Of a DNA stretch of 64,000 bases, positions 1-13,499 are shown in pieces. The notes beneath the pieces are model-generated. The model was not told the origin of the DNA. It did not search any database and was given only the letters and a program-made list of their open reading frames with translations. The position numbers were made by a program, and so were the translations under genes. Each line of letters starts with the position of its first letter. Position 1 is the first letter of the stretch. The stretch is from Burhinus oedicnemus (taxonomy: Eukaryota; Chordata; Aves; Charadriiformes; Burhinidae): positions 277,249 to 341,248 of the forward strand of contig VFFE01007639.1 of assembly GCA_008921705.1 (NCBI GenBank), in the 5' to 3' direction.

Positions 1-3000
1 CTACTGGACTAAGTAGTTAATATAATGCCCAGTGTCCAGACATGGACACAACTGTTATGGAAGCAGAAGGGAAGAGGCTCATGTATTGAGCCCATTTGGA
101 CACTGATAAGTAAAGATTAGAAGAGTGACTTTAAATAATGCAGGGCAAAGTAGTTATCTGCTTTAAGCAAGTAATTCTGTTGGAAAAGGGAAGGTAGTAC
201 TGCTTTTCTGAAGCAATACTATTTTTTTCATGTAAGGAGAAGTACAAGTTCTTGAAAAAAATGCCCTGTGAATCTAGCATTAAATATGGGTTTTATCTGT
301 TGTCTGTTGTATTTCAGAACAAAGAACAACAATTTTGTGTAAAACTATTTTGAATTTAAATTCTTGCATATGTATTTCCCGTCTTAAATGATTTTCAAAT
401 AACTGAATATTGAATTTCTGTGCAGTGTTTGCTTCGAAACATTTTCATATGAACTTTTGGTGTTGTTTAAAAACCTTGAAATTTCAGAATCTAATTTTAC
501 ATCCTTTTGTTTAGACCTGCTCTATTAATTACAATATAATCATAATAAAAAGGAATACTGCATCTTTAATGATGTTTTTGTGCCTGTGTAGTTAAGCTTT
601 AATGCTAGGGAAAAAAAAAAAAGATTAAATTAGCCTTGTAACCTCTTTCTCTTCCAGACTGATGATGGAAAATAAAAGCTCTTAGCCACAGAATGTAACA
701 CTTAGAATTAATATTTAATTAGACCAGCAAATTGTACACCGTGGCTGAAAGCTTCCAAAGAGTTGTTAGTGCCACAATTGACCTACAAGTTTAATAATAA
801 CTCACTTCTAGGAGCAAGTGCCAGTTCAGCATAGTGGAGCCACTGTAAGAAAGTCCTGTGAGATTAAAATCAGCAAACCAAATGGCAGGCGAGGATTCCT
901 GGGATGGAGCCTTCTGGAAAGCTGGGAGCTGGAGTAGCTTTTCAGCCAGGATTCAGATGAGAACAGTGGGCAAAAAAAGCTGATCCCTCCTGTTCTGGGA
1001 GCTTCTGGTTGTAGGCCAAAATCCTAGAACAGATTTTTTCTAAGTGTTCTTACTGCAGCTATTAATTTATATCACAAATCAAGTAATGAATGACTTATCT
1101 TCATCTTTTAATTAAGTTTTAATACAAGCATTATCGCTGAATTCTCTGGTCATGAATTTTACCCGTGGAAGAATGGAACTTTTTTGGTATGACATGTAAT
1201 TTAGTATGTTTGTGTTGCAGAATGTTTCATTTTATAGTATCTTACTGCTACATAAAAGGTTTCTTGTTATAGTACGATATGATGAGCAATTTATCGTAAT
1301 ATTGTGAAATATGTAAATTAAATACAAAATGTGCATACATTGTAAAATAGAATACTTTGAAGGTTAAATAGCTTAATCTTGCCTTTCAATTATGAACAAT
1401 TAAAATACAAAGCCAGTAACTCTACCATTAGATATCCATCTGAGCCTTAATTCTATGGCAAATTATTCTAGTGAAATAGGGCACCATAAGTTCAAAAATG
1501 TGCAAACACACAGCAACAGACTGGGGAAGGAACATTGTGCATTATTTATTGGCTAGATCCTAAATAATTAAAGAAATGCCTACTCATTAGTTAAAAATTA
1601 AAGCAGGTGAGAACCTTGCCAGCAGAGGGAGCAGTCATGTCTTTCCTTAGGTTCCCATCGTTTCCAGCCTACCCATCATTTCCACCCTACCTCTTCTTAT
1701 TGCCCAGCCAGTTTCCCATCTGGACCTAGCTTTGCCAGCCTGCTCCTGATGACAGCCTATAATTATATACTGCATAAGGGATTCGTTTTTTAAATGATTT
1801 AATATTTCGGGATCTTGCCACTTGATTACCAACATCATTTAGATGTTCCTTTTGATATTTGTGTACTATTAATTGAAATAATAGTGGAGGATCTTTTTGG
1901 TCACCTGTGAATAAAATGCGATTCACTGTTTAAAGAATTAAAGTTGCAGCAATAGTTAGCCTTTCTGAATTGGGAAGCAAACTGCAATGACATTTTTTTC
2001 AGGCAAAATGGCAACAAAAGGAACTCCTAAACCTTTTTCTACAATGAATAATTCCCAGTGGAGTCATAAGATTTTATTAAAGCCCATTGGTCTCAAGTAC
2101 ATTAATTTCAGCAGGTTTGTTATGGCTCTTTTGTAATATATAACTCTCATTCTTTCAGTCTGCTTTTGCATCTGTACTTTATACTACACTATGACCAAGT
2201 TGTAGCATTGAATATTTTATGTGTTTAATTTTGTAAACAAATCTGCTCAAATGGTCATTTCATTTTTGTGATAATTAAAGACAAATAATAATGTAAAGTT
2301 TTCCATATATAAGGTTTTACAACAATGAGACAATGTCATTAATAAGGACCAGATAGTGGTCAGGAGAGATGCTGGGCTCATCTCAGCCCAGATCTTGTAC
2401 TAATTTCTTCCCATCTCACCACCCTTCACTGAAGAAGGGCTCAGTCAGGCTTATTTCATCTACCCGCTGCAGCAGGACTCATGCAAGAGCCCCAGACCCA
2501 GAACCATTCATAGTCACATGCAGCCTGTGCTTTCAGCTGCAGAATGCTAAGGAAATAGTCAGAAGAGAAAAGCACTGAACAGGGATTCAGCTCGAAAAGT
2601 GTCACCCTCTAATACCCTGTACATCTGTCACCTCTTTCAGCCAGATAATAATGGGATTTTCAGCACCCAGCTTTCTGGGGTTTAGCTCCTACATCATCTT
2701 CACGATACCACCAAATATTTTCCTGGGACCCCAAAGCCATAGATGCAGCCTCAAATAGAGGGGGGTAGACAGGGCTTCAACGAAAGACTGAGTTTGGTTC
2801 CCAGCTCACTGTTGACTGGCTTGTGACTTTGGACAACTCACATGACATCTTTGTGCTTGTTACATGACTTGTAAATGAGGAATGCAGCACTTGCCTGTCT
2901 TTTGTAAAGCACTTGGAGATCAACAGATGGAAAGTTTGATTTAAACTACGTAGTCTTTGTTCTCACTTTCAGTTTTGCAGGCCTCAGCAGCAACTCTTAT

Positions 3001-6000
3001 TGACTTGCTTGTTTCATCTGTATTGAGTCATCACTCATTTCACTGTTGGCCTTTAGGTCTTCCCTCCAATGACAAAACAGGCATACTTTTTATTTTGTAG
3101 GGTGCCAAGGTTTGCTGGCATTAGATTCTTTTGTAGCTCAAGTAATAAACAAGTCCAGGCCATCCATCTTCAGCGAAGATCCAAAAATTTTTTTTTTTTT
3201 AGTGTGTGTGTGATATTTATTTTTTATTTCCCAGCTGATCATTTTTCCTGAAAATTTATCCGGAATTTTTTAATGGGATACTGTGTTATCCACCTTCATC
3301 TGATATGTTTGATAATAACATTGCAGAGTTCCCATAGCCGTGGCTGTTTTAGGTGTAAGATAAGGAAACTGTGGCTCAAATGTTTGGAGATTTTAAGAAA
3401 CAAAAATACTAGTTCTAACTAGTTTCACAGTTGAAAGACTCTTGAGTTTATATAGGCTATCAGGATAAACATTATTGAAAGCAGCTTTAGGAGAACAACC
3501 AAAATCTGGAATTAATACATTGTGTAACATATTGGCCAACAGATGCTTTGTTACTCCCTTCCCATTTTTACGAGTACCTTGCATCTAATTACCTGCGCAT
3601 ATCTTCCCTACGTATCCTTTCTTTGCTTCTGTAACTTGTATAAAATTATTCATATATACTATTCATTGCTTGAAAATAGCCAATATAATACCGTGTACTT
3701 ATAAACAAATCAAGCAAAATGAATGCTTCTGTGATTTCAGCCATATGAATGGATTTTTATACTGAAGTTCTATTATAGTCAGTAAGGTTCTTCAAAGGTA
3801 AAAGAAGATGTCTAGTCACTCAGAATCCCTAAATGTAGATTTCTCGTCACTGAAAGCATTGTAGTCTGTAGAAAATCCTTGAAGTATATTTCTAGGATAT
3901 CTGTCTTCCAAAATTTGTTAATGTACTGTTGCTCATTTTATATTCCAGTGCTCTGAGCGTACATTCATTATAGAGCCAAAATTCAAAGTTCAGTTAGAAG
4001 ATTTGGTGTGTGCAAGCACTGAGGACAGTGCTAATCAACTTGGAGTCAGAATAAGTATAGAATTTTATACTTTACAGTCTTTGTTAATTACCGATATAAC
4101 ACTTTTCGGCAGAGCTGTTATTAATCTTTTATTTTCAGGATTTGTGAATAATGAAAAAGTGTGCAAACTGTATCAGTCTATAAAACTAGCACAAGGGCCT
4201 AATACCTAACTTCTTTTACCAAAATAAAATGTGTGGGTAATTCTGTGATTTTCTGAGCAGTAATTATTAACAAATGGTGATAAATATTTAAGGCATGTTT
4301 CTTAATATTAATAATTTATCTTTTGAAGTTAAAATCCTTTGGAGATTAAGTAGTAATGACAAGCAGTAAATATTTGTGTATTGTGAGGTCATTACCACAT
4401 CATTGTGTGATAATCTCTCAAAAAATATCAAGAATTATTTCATCTATTGAATATTCAGCCAGTGTTTCATTATAGTCCAGTGTGGCTGCCTACGTTATAG
4501 TACTAAGCTTACTTCAGCTTTATGACAGAATGTAACAGAAACAAAAAAAGGCACAACCAATTTTTGAGCTTTTTTTGAAAATCCAAGCACCAAAATTTGC
4601 TTTAAGTTCGTAGGGTTCATATTACTTCGCGTGAACTTGCTTGCTTGCTGTTTATTATTGGGACCTTCTTTCAAACAAAGTGTCAAGATTACTGGACTCA
4701 CCTGTTGGTAACAACACAAATTGTTGCCACAATTACATTTTACGTAGGCTTGGGGGGAGTATCTGAATTCATCTTCAAATTCTGTGCCGTCATACGGAAT
4801 GTGTGCAACTCACCGTTTAAACTGGGTTTTGTCCCAGTGCCAGCAGTTGTTTGTCAGTAGTTTTATAGGTAATGAAACCCATTTTAGGATTCAATGTACT
4901 AACTCTTAATGCAATGTTTTCAAGTAAAACCAGTGATGTGGTTAGGTTACCACAAGGTAAAGGTACAGAAGTCAAATATAGCCCTCTACCAAAATATAGG
5001 CCTAATGTCTTTTGAAAAGAGACATAGTCTTAAAATACCTTATTTTCAATTCAGTATATAAATCAGTGTTAAAATCATGTTAATGTATTGACCAGAATAC
5101 AAATGCAGATAATACGAAGCCCATGTGATTCCAGAGCTTAGTGTATGTATCCAGGTTGCAGTTGGATCTCATTGTAGACCTTTAACATGAGTCTTTTATT
5201 TTCCTTGTAAATTTTGAGATTGTTTATATGTACTGTGTAGAAAAGTGGAAGCCATTCTGAGAAAATTTTCCACTCTTTGACTTGTCTTTACTTAATGCAG
5301 CACAAGGACTGAGAATTTAAATATTTTTATTACCTAAACTTTGTGAGGTTTTTAGTTTCTTTAGAAACTGACAAAATAAAAATGGGAGGACATATCTCTG
5401 GATGTTAGAAAAAATTTGACAGGAAATCAGAGGAGAAGTAGAAATTAGAGTGGAGTAGAAAAGACAGATTTTTTTCCTAATACGGAATCCAGATGAACCA
5501 AGATTGATTTGATTAATAGTAGTAATGATAAAATTGTGGTACATTAAGAACTCGGTCCAGTAGAAACACACAGTATTAATTTCAGTATGTAAGTTTGAGC
5601 ATAGGGGCTGTACATATATTTGTGTTGGTAGAATACCGTGCTTTATAGTCAGACACAGAAGATGATACATTTTGAACTGCTTTATTTGTAAATAAGTATT
5701 TTTAAACACGCATAAATAATTACTCACAGCTATGTAGATTCTGCAAATAAATTAGTAGGACAAAGCAATTTTTTTCCATAATTGCCCTTCCCAAAAGCTG
5801 GTTAAACACATGTGTATAGTTCCCATTTACAAATCCAACTAGCTACATGGATTTTCTTGAGATGTTGTTTTGCAAGTACCATTTGGTTGAGGCCAAATAT
5901 TGCAATTTGCACTTAAAAGAAAATGTCTAAAACGGTGAGCACAAAGTAAGATATAGAATGGATGCCCAGCCCAGCCTGCACCACAGGGTTGCTACCATGT

Positions 6001-8584
6001 TGTTAGAATAATTACATTTTGGCTGAACTAACTAATTTAGAAAAACTGCAGTACATCTAGCAAGACTGAAAACTTTCCAGGACCGGGTTGGGTTTTTTTC
6101 ATTTTTTAGTGTAATTTAAAACAATACCTCTTCTAGCTGCCAACAAACTCTTTCCCTGAATCTCCCCTTTCCTGGCTTCCCTCCTAACCATGTCCTGGCT
6201 CATCTCCAGAGCTGCCAAGTTTATGCCAGAAGCAGGAGGTAGATTTGTATGGGGCTGGAGGAAGATCTGGAGCTCTGTTAAATTTTCAAGCCCAGATGGG
6301 GCACCATGATTTGTGTGTTTATGTCAGTATGCCATACATCACAACTATCTGTGTGCTGACGTCAGCTTTGATTGGACATTAATGTGCTGAACACTGCAAA
6401 CTAGAAAATACATGATAGATACAGATCTATGGCAGCAATGCCACATAAGCAAATGTCTATTTGGTGTGGCGATTCACTGTGCAAAATATTTCCCAGGATA
6501 CGCTGCATTAAGCCAGGAGAATATTTTGACACACTTTAAAAGCAAAACCAAAATCAACATGAGCAAACAGACTGCAATTTAAGAAAGCAAACCTGTTCAG
6601 AAGAAGAGCTGAAACCAACACGTTGAAGTATGTATCATTAGGCAAATCCTGAATTGCTATCCCTCACTTTAATCTTTCCAGAATTAAGACCAAATAGGAA
6701 AGATGCTATCCTTACGATTTGCAGGACTGTTAACGATGAGGATACCTTGCTGATGGTTGAGCATCTTTATAGCCACAGTTTTTATAATCCATTGTTATCA
6801 AAGCCAGCAAACAAAAATATTAATGGACAGCAAACGGTTTTTCAAAGCGTTTCCTAGAAAAGGAAATAATTTGCAAGTCAGCTTTAATGTTTCAGGAGTA
6901 GATATAATGATGAAGTTAAGGGATTGATGTGTAGGCGGTGTTCTTTTACCTCAGATCACTTATGTTATTCCTCAGAAAGGAAATTCTGTAGTATAACACT
7001 ATTTTATCATTATCCGTCATTAGACTTTGTAGGTAAAATCGAAGTTCCCTGATTCCATGGGGATAGATCATTTTGGCCTGTGCACAAGTAGCGGCTTTGA
7101 AAAGAGACCAGTCCGCGGGATTTAATGCCATCTGGCCCATAAGGTGGGGAAGGGAGGGGGTGTAAAGGTACCATGGGATCAGTGGATTTAGGCCTTGTAA
7201 CCTGAGCAGATTGGGCTGTGCAGGAGAGGCCACAAGTTACTTTATGTAGCGGTCAAAAAACAGAATTCGGATTATTCTTTGATAGGAGTAGGAAATGTGC
7301 ACCTTTCACATCTGCTTCGTAGGTTTCTCTGTGGCTAGGAAATACGCTGTTACTGAAATGTGGGTTCATGAAAGCAATTGGTGTATTGATCATTATTTTA
7401 ATAAACCTGTATGTCAGTACTATGCATTGACTTTTCTAACATATTTAGGGATGTTTCCCTTCTCTCTGCTTCTGATTACTTTATAAATTGTTATTATCAA
7501 ATAGTTGACCAGTATTGAAGTCGACCTTTCATAGTAAGTGTCGGTCGTATAGTTTAAGAAAGAAGTGCAGAATGTACGAAATGCTTTAAAATTAATAAAA
7601 AATGTAAAACTGTAACTTGGCGCTACAGAGTTAATTCTTCATACTTGGAATGGGTATTTTGAGGTGATTGGTCTTGATACCCCTGAAGGCATGATGGGCA
7701 TAGCAGCTACAGCCGTCAAGAACGAGAGTATACCAGCTGTCCAGGCAGCTTTAAGATGACTACTTCTTATCTTAAAGAAATAATTTGCTTTTTAGCACAG
7801 ATTTGTCTCTCTTTTTTTTGCTTATTGAATACTGGCATCATCAAAGCATTTAGGAACATTTTATCCAGAGTTCCCTCTGAAGGTCTCTGTTGTGACCTTT
7901 GAATGTTGCTTTCTGTTATATAAAATTAAGTAAATAAAACTATGCGGAAAATGGCTTGTTTAAGGCACGTGACAGTACATTGTTGCACAAGACGTAAGGC
8001 ATCACTTATAAATCACAAACATACTGAGAAATGGTAATGCAACTTGAAGCTTTAGATTCGTATGTTTTGTAGAGGAACTTTTAGAAAGAAAAATTCTGGA
8101 GAAAATGCTTTGCTTTTCCATGTTGTTTGACTGATGGCCAAAATGAATAACCATGTGGGTTGTGCTTGCTCAAAATATTAGAGGTGATATGCCTAACTGT
8201 ATTAAAAAACAAAATTTTCACAACACAAACAGAAGTTGGGCATCTGACCCATAGTAGAAATCAATGAGAGGTGCTTAACTGCCACATAGCTTGTAAATAT
8301 CTCCGATCTGAGCAAATGCTTATGTTATGAAGACATAGGAAAATATTAATTTAGTGCTGACTTAGCCCTTTTATGGTTTCTGCTTGTCAAATGTATGTTT
8401 CCTTTAGACAGAAATTTCAAGTCTTTTTTTTTTTTTAATAAAAAAGCTCTCTAACGTGATTTCTAAGTATTGATGACCTATTTTTTCCCCACAGTTTGTC
8501 ATTGAGAAGACCAGGGCTTACTCTATGAACATTAATTACCTTTTTCATCACATAGGATGTGTATTTTGTTTCCATGTCTTACAG
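1..8584 (+). other. ELP4: ELP4 intron 7, 3' part
   Basis: This is intronic sequence upstream of exon 8. I looked for the preceding exon, whose human product ends in LIQ just before NKAI, and found no match, so it should lie left of the window. Most of the tract is AT-rich with short homopolymers and no recognisable gene or repeat. The more complex parts are about 5940-6300, the CRE-bearing block near 6330-6560, and a GC-richer stretch near 7090-7240. The 95-136 codon minus-strand ORFs at 5317-5727 and 6946-7233 resemble no family I know. Confidence 0.85.
6330..6560. promoter_or_regulatory. Candidate enhancer in intron 7 with a perfect CRE
   Basis: The perfect 8-bp cAMP response element TGACGTCA lies at 6357-6364. 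It is followed at once by an inverted CCAAT box (GATTGG) and an ATTAATG homeodomain-like core. Beyond this is a complex stretch with gcaatgccacataagc and cgctgcattaagccagg. CRE plus an adjacent CCAAT box is a familiar arrangement in regulatory DNA. No transcript start is evident, so an enhancer is more likely than a promoter. Confidence 0.3.
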
Positions 8585-8693
8585 AATAAAGCAATTATGG
8601 AACGTGTAAGAAACTTGTCAGATACGGTAGTTGGTCTTGAATCATTTATTGGCTCTGAGAGAGAAACCAATCCATTATACAAGGATTACCACG
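8585..8693 (+). CDS. ELP4: ELP4 coding exon (exon 8 by human numbering)
   Basis: Internal exon of 109 bp: 36 codons plus one base, the G of a split glycine codon. It is bounded by an acceptor (cttacag at 8578-8584) and a strong donor (gtaagt at 8694). It encodes NKAIMERV...LSDTVV followed by [15 protein letters not shown] and DYH, which I recognise as the C-terminal part of the PAXNEB domain of Elongator subunit 4, roughly residues 310-345 of about 424 in human. From family knowledge, ELP4 forms a hexameric RecA-like ring with ELP5 and ELP6. The ring binds tRNA and assists Elongator in wobble-uridine (U34) modification. The exon ends in phase 1 and matches the phase of the next exon at 11402. 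The reading frame seen upstream of 8585 is intron. The identity is from memory of the human protein, but the match is long and specific. Confidence 0.95.
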
Positions 8694-11401
8694 GTAAGTT
8701 CCATCTTTAGCAATGCAAAAAGTCTGCCCTGACTGTTTCTAGGGCACTTAGCGGCTTACCCTCCAATTGGGTATCTGCTATAAAGTACCGTTTGATTTGA
8801 TTTTAGAATATACCTCTTAAATGCTTCTCCTTGCTAACCAGTCTTGAGTTAGGAAAATTTTCAGTAAAGTGCATTAAGGCTGCAAAGGAAACATGGCAAC
8901 TCCTTGCATGTTGTCAAGCCGTATTACTGAGGCATGGCTCAATCAGATGTACATCTCAACAGGCAGGCTTTGGGGAATTCACATGCAGAGGAGGCTTGGC
9001 AATCATCTGACCAGCGAGCTGAACTTGTCATGAAATCAATACTTTTGATCTGCCAAGTTTTAAATAGAGAACACGGGAAAACATATATTATATTAAGGTG
9101 AATAAACTGCTAAATGATGTGCTATATAAACTTTATCTAAAAAATAATGTTCTGTTTTCCAGCTTTAAGTTACAGCACTTAGGCATTTAAAGAAATGAAT
9201 GTGGATATGTGTGGCATGTGAAATATGAAACTGATTTCGGTAAAAAGTCATTAAGCCTTTGAAGTGATTTATCTTCAAAATGTGTAACGGTGTTTAATCT
9301 TGCATTTTGTTTCCCGAAGAGTTTGTTAGCTGTTGCAGCAGAACGATTTAAATTTTAAAATATTAAGAGTTATGTATAGCCAAAGCAGTGAAGAACAAAC
9401 AGGTTTAGCTGATCCAGAGCGGTGCTCTGAGTGTGCATAAATTACAGCTATTATTATTGTGATACTACTGTAGTTCCATGGAAACCTTTAGTTGAAAGTA
9501 AACTGCTTATCCGAAACCTGCTGTAAACATGTGAGAATGTGGCGGTGTTTTCCATAGCAGAATATATAGAAAAAGAAGCAAAGGTGGTGTTGAGACACCA
9601 CTGTGTGTATGCAGGCTGTAATTAATAAATCAGAGAAAAATCCTTTTGACTATGAAAATAGTGCACATTTCATTATCTGAAAAAAGGTGAATGAAAAAGA
9701 AACCATGAACAAAAGCTAGAATAATTTGCCTAATTATTTTTCCAACTGCATAATCGTGATGTGGCATTTGTTTATGCTAACATAATTCTGTCAATTTGAT
9801 ACTCCTTTTCTCAGTTCTGAAGAGATCCTTTAAGACAATGTGTGTTTTAGCAGTTATTTCCTGGTTTCCTGTAAAAATGTATGCTAAATCATTTTTGGTA
9901 CTACTTAATAAAAATTAAATGCCAGTATACATAGCTTTTGAGGTTTAGGCAACCTTAGTTTAACATTCTAAAAATAGGTGTTTTTAACAGTTTTAACTTT
10001 GTAGATTCTTTTTGCTTTAGAATATATTTTAAGATGATTTATTTACTGCAGGTGATGGAAGGTTTTGACATAACTCAGAAGTTTGATTAAATTATTGTGT
10101 TATTTAATGAATCCTGCATTAATAATTTTATTAAGCTGCCTGCAAATTTAAATGGTTGAAAAGTCAATAAAGTAACAAAAGAATTATATAGATGATCCTT
10201 AAATAAAATGTTGAGAATACTGTATATAAGCAACCCTGTGTTATACCTGCTGTTCCTATATATAGTAATTCTATTTTGAACTCAAAAGCCAAACAAATAA
10301 TTCTTATATGTCACCGGACTGGAGGCAGGGATAGAAGGTTTCAAAGCGTAAAAATTTTTTTCTAATATTATTGAGAATTTTTGTAATTAGTACCCATAAA
10401 AACTATGCTTTTTAAATGATTTCAATTTTAGGAAACTTTATTCCCTTTTTCTTCATTTAAAAAAATAAATAAACCCCTGAAAAAATACTTGCCTTATTTT
10501 AAATTAGGGTTTTAGTGTTTGGGGGTTTTCTCACAGCTGCCGTGTTCAAGTAGGATGTCTTTTCTAAATGTTCTGTATTTCCATTTAGATGCTGGCTTTG
10601 TGAACAGCAAATATAGGCCAGTAATTGAGAAGCCCTGTAGAATTTTCCTGGTTTTCAGACGTAGAAAATCACCCTTAGGTTGTTCAGAGACTATATTAGG
10701 CTGCACAAAAACCATCCAGCGTCCTTGTCAGAAAAAATCAGCTTGAGTTGCAGCTGACAGAATGCAGAGCTTGCAGTACACCTAGTACTGTTCCAAACAT
10801 CTGAACAGCTATACAAGCCTCCTGCATGAGGAAAATGTTTTTCTCCTAGGAAGGCACAGGGGTTAAAATTTATGGAAAAACGTGATCTAAATCGGTATTT
10901 TCCAGAAACTTTTTAGAAGTCATTTTCAGGGCGCAAAACGAAGTACTTCTCATTAGAGCTTCGGTGGTTATCAGTAACCCATAAGCCTTGTTTTGCTGGC
11001 TGCTTACTGGTGCATTTAATAAAATAAAGATCACTCAGTGGTGCCGTGGGCAGCATGCAAGGTGATAGCCATATTTGCTTACTGTAAATACAAGAGAAAA
11101 TCACACACAAACCGGCTGTAGTTTTGACAAGTATTAAGATCCCTCTTTACATCTGTACTTCTGTACCAAAGTGCAATTAGTTTTCCTCGCACAAGGATTT
11201 CTGTTTATCTTATTCTGCTTGATTACTTGAGTATAATCGCACCGTTTGCTTCATTGCTCCTGGTAGTAAGCTCCAGTTTAAAAAGGGGAGGATGAGTGTG
11301 TGTAAATATACAGAATTCTGCTGTAAGACTCTAATTTATGCATCTGGATGACAGCGTTTTCTTAATTTTTTTTCCCCTCCTTTACTCTTTCTTTCCACAA
11401 G
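8694..11401 (+). other. ELP4: ELP4 intron 8 (complete)
   Basis: Complete 2.7 kb intron between the two ELP4 exons. It has a gtaagt donor and an acceptor preceded by a long T/C-rich tract (about 11362-11401). The phase is 1, because the glycine codon is split G|GT. It contains no recognisable repeat. A higher-complexity patch at 8870-9060 is listed separately. Near 9474-9483 there is a 10-bp palindrome, TTCCATGGAA. Confidence 0.93.
8870..9060. promoter_or_regulatory. Candidate conserved block in intron 8
   Basis: A 190-bp stretch of balanced composition shortly after exon 8, including ccttgcatgttgtcaagccg, ATGGCTCAATCAGATG, and CTTGGCAATCATCTGACC followed by agcgagctg. It differs from the AT-rich rest of the intron. 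No specific factor site is decisive. Confidence 0.22.
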
Positions 11402-11508
11402 GTTTGGTTCACGTACATCAGATTCCTCGGCTTAATAGCTTGATCTGTGATGTGTCAGACACGAAGGACCTTGCTTTTAGATTAAAAAGGAAGCTGTTCA
11501 CCATTGAG
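11402..11508 (+). CDS. ELP4: ELP4 coding exon (exon 9 by human numbering)
   Basis: Internal exon of 107 bp: two bases that complete the split glycine codon, then 35 codons. The acceptor is a pyrimidine-rich tract ending ccacaag at 11401 and the donor is gtaaga at 11509. It encodes [16 protein letters not shown], then [18 protein letters not shown], close to the human LIHIRQIPRLNNLICDESD...KRKLFTIE segment. This is the basic C-terminal end of the conserved ELP4 core, about residues 346-381 in human. It ends in phase 0, as expected for joining to the last exon (human RLHLPPDLSDT onward), which is not in this window. Reading through the donor gives about 16 intron-coded residues before an in-frame stop at 11557-11559, so intron retention would give a truncated C terminus. 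Confidence 0.95.
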
Positions 11509-12420
11509 GTAAGAGAAGCAGTTTTGTTTCACTATTTAGAACCCAAAAGGTGGAGCTAATCCCATCTCTTATGTTTCGTTTTGTGAAATACATCAAATAT
11601 GCATCAGATGTTGTAAATTCATTTCATTCTGGTTTTGCTGTTCAGAACGGTTTTATAAAATCCTGTAATATGCCTTCTAATTAAAAATGTCTCATTTGCA
11701 GCACTAAATCGGTCCGTTATAAATAGTTTATTTTGGTTTAAAATGTACATAGAAAGTAGGCCACAACCTTCAATAACAAAGCGTGACATGTTTCTAAGGA
11801 TGTCAGGAGCATATTTAATTAAATGTTAATGACTTGCTCTTACTTGTGTTAGTGGGTGGGAAAGTAGCTACATGTTATTACCCCAGTAGAAGGATTTTAA
11901 TGTATAATGCTGCCTAAAATTGTGTGTGGTATGAGGGATAAGTGTCCTTATCAGTATTCAGAAACCATTTTCTTTGCATTACTGAAATCACCTTTCGCTC
12001 TTTTATGTCATTTTAAACACAGTATCATTTACACTAATGTCCTTAAGTAAATTTCCTACTAAATTTAAACTTTTTTCTGTGACCTTTATGCAGACAGTCC
12101 TGATAGAAGGCAGTAATACAAAAGATGTATTTCATTTTAATCTTGCTAAAGAGCAAATGAACATAGCACTATTAAGCAATTAGAGCTGATGTATTTATTA
12201 ACCAAGTAATGCTTAGATATGGAAGATGGCTTTCGGGGGGATGTGATAGTCATCGGTACAGTCTGGGCAAATTTTTTTTAACAAAGACATAAAACAGCCA
12301 AGCATCCCTGACAAACCATTTTGTTTAATCTCTTTTCAAATGAAAAGCTCTTAAGCAGGCCACTTGTCTTAACTGCTTGAAACCATAAAAAGAGAGAATT
12401 GCCACCAATAAATTAGCATA

Positions 12421-12740
12421 TTTTTTACTCCATCACCAAATGATGGTCAATGTGGCTTGGCACTGCTTTGGTGTTTGGGACTTCACCCTTAAGTGACCAC
12501 TTTGGCCCTTATTTGACCCTCTGCCCTTTTTAGCTGGCCACTTGATAAGGTAACTTAAGGGTTCTCTCTCTTCACTGCCCCCTCCCCTTCACAATTGCAA
12601 GTAGCCCTAACCTATAAATCATTGAAAGGGCCCTATCAAGTGACAAATTAAGGTGCCCTCCTCCTAATTAATGGTCATCAATGTCTTTAATTATCTAATC
12701 CTATTGAGAGTAGTTAATAGTTAATCAGGCAGCCAGTTCT
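12421..12740. promoter_or_regulatory. Candidate conserved enhancer with three NKX2-type sites
   Basis: About 320 bp of high-complexity sequence 0.9 kb downstream of ELP4 exon 9, in sharp contrast to its AT-rich flanks. NKX2-class homeodomain sites (T[CT]AAGTG) occur at 12489-12495 (TTAAGTG), 12539-12545 (CACTTGA, reverse) and 12636-12642 (TCAAGTG). The last two sit in an inverted repeat, CACTTGATAAGG versus CCTATCAAGTG. Homeodomain cores TAATTA lie at 12665-12670 and 12688-12693. A TGATGGTCAATG motif at 12441-12452 recurs in altered form at 12669-12683. Function is inferred; PAX6 is the likely target because of the locus. Confidence 0.45.
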
Positions 12741-13499
12741 TCATGCAGGTCATCTCTGCATGAGTGCTAGAAGTTTCTCAACCAGAGGTATCCTCTTCAG
12801 AAGCCACTTAAAGGCAAGTACGTGAAGGAGGGCTTTTTCCCAAAGACCTTCCTTTATAATGTTTCTCACTTTCCAGAGAATGCGGTTAGTGAAACCAAAG
12901 CAGTGTGAGGTATTAAACCATTTAACAACTGCTTTTGAGCAGTACATTAGAAACAAAAACCTTAATAGTCTGCATTTGGTTTTAAAATACAAATGTTCTT
13001 ACTGTTTTCAGAAGTGCAGAGAAGCACGCACCCTCATTTCACAGCGTAGTAAATTCTCATTTATTATAGCTATGAATTAGGATTTTGGTGGGTTTTTTCC
13101 TCACCGTGAATCCTGACTCAGAGTATAATTTTTTCTGTCACATGTATTTGGGATTCTAATTTGTAATGTAATTTGGAAGGAAAAAAAACCCAAACCCTTA
13201 GCAGGAGGCTCTGTAAAAAGAATTGAATTAGCCATGGGGCAGAAGTGTTGGAAATGCGTGTAGTGGAACTCTCGAAACAACCTGTTGCCCTAGACACGGG
13301 TAGATGACCCACGTGTATAATTTCTCCCTTCATTGCTCAACTGCAGCCCCTTTTGAATAACTTCAGGTTTTGTTTGAGATATGCTTTCTATAAACTGAAC
13401 TGACACAAACTAGCCCTTTTTGAACATGTTAGATCACTGTCCTACTGTGATCTTCCTGTACACGTTTCACTAATCTATAATACATATGTTTTTCTTCCT

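Noticed and set aside
5317..5727. 136-codon minus-strand ORF
   Set aside because: Composition is that of translated AT-rich intron, with no recognisable domain.
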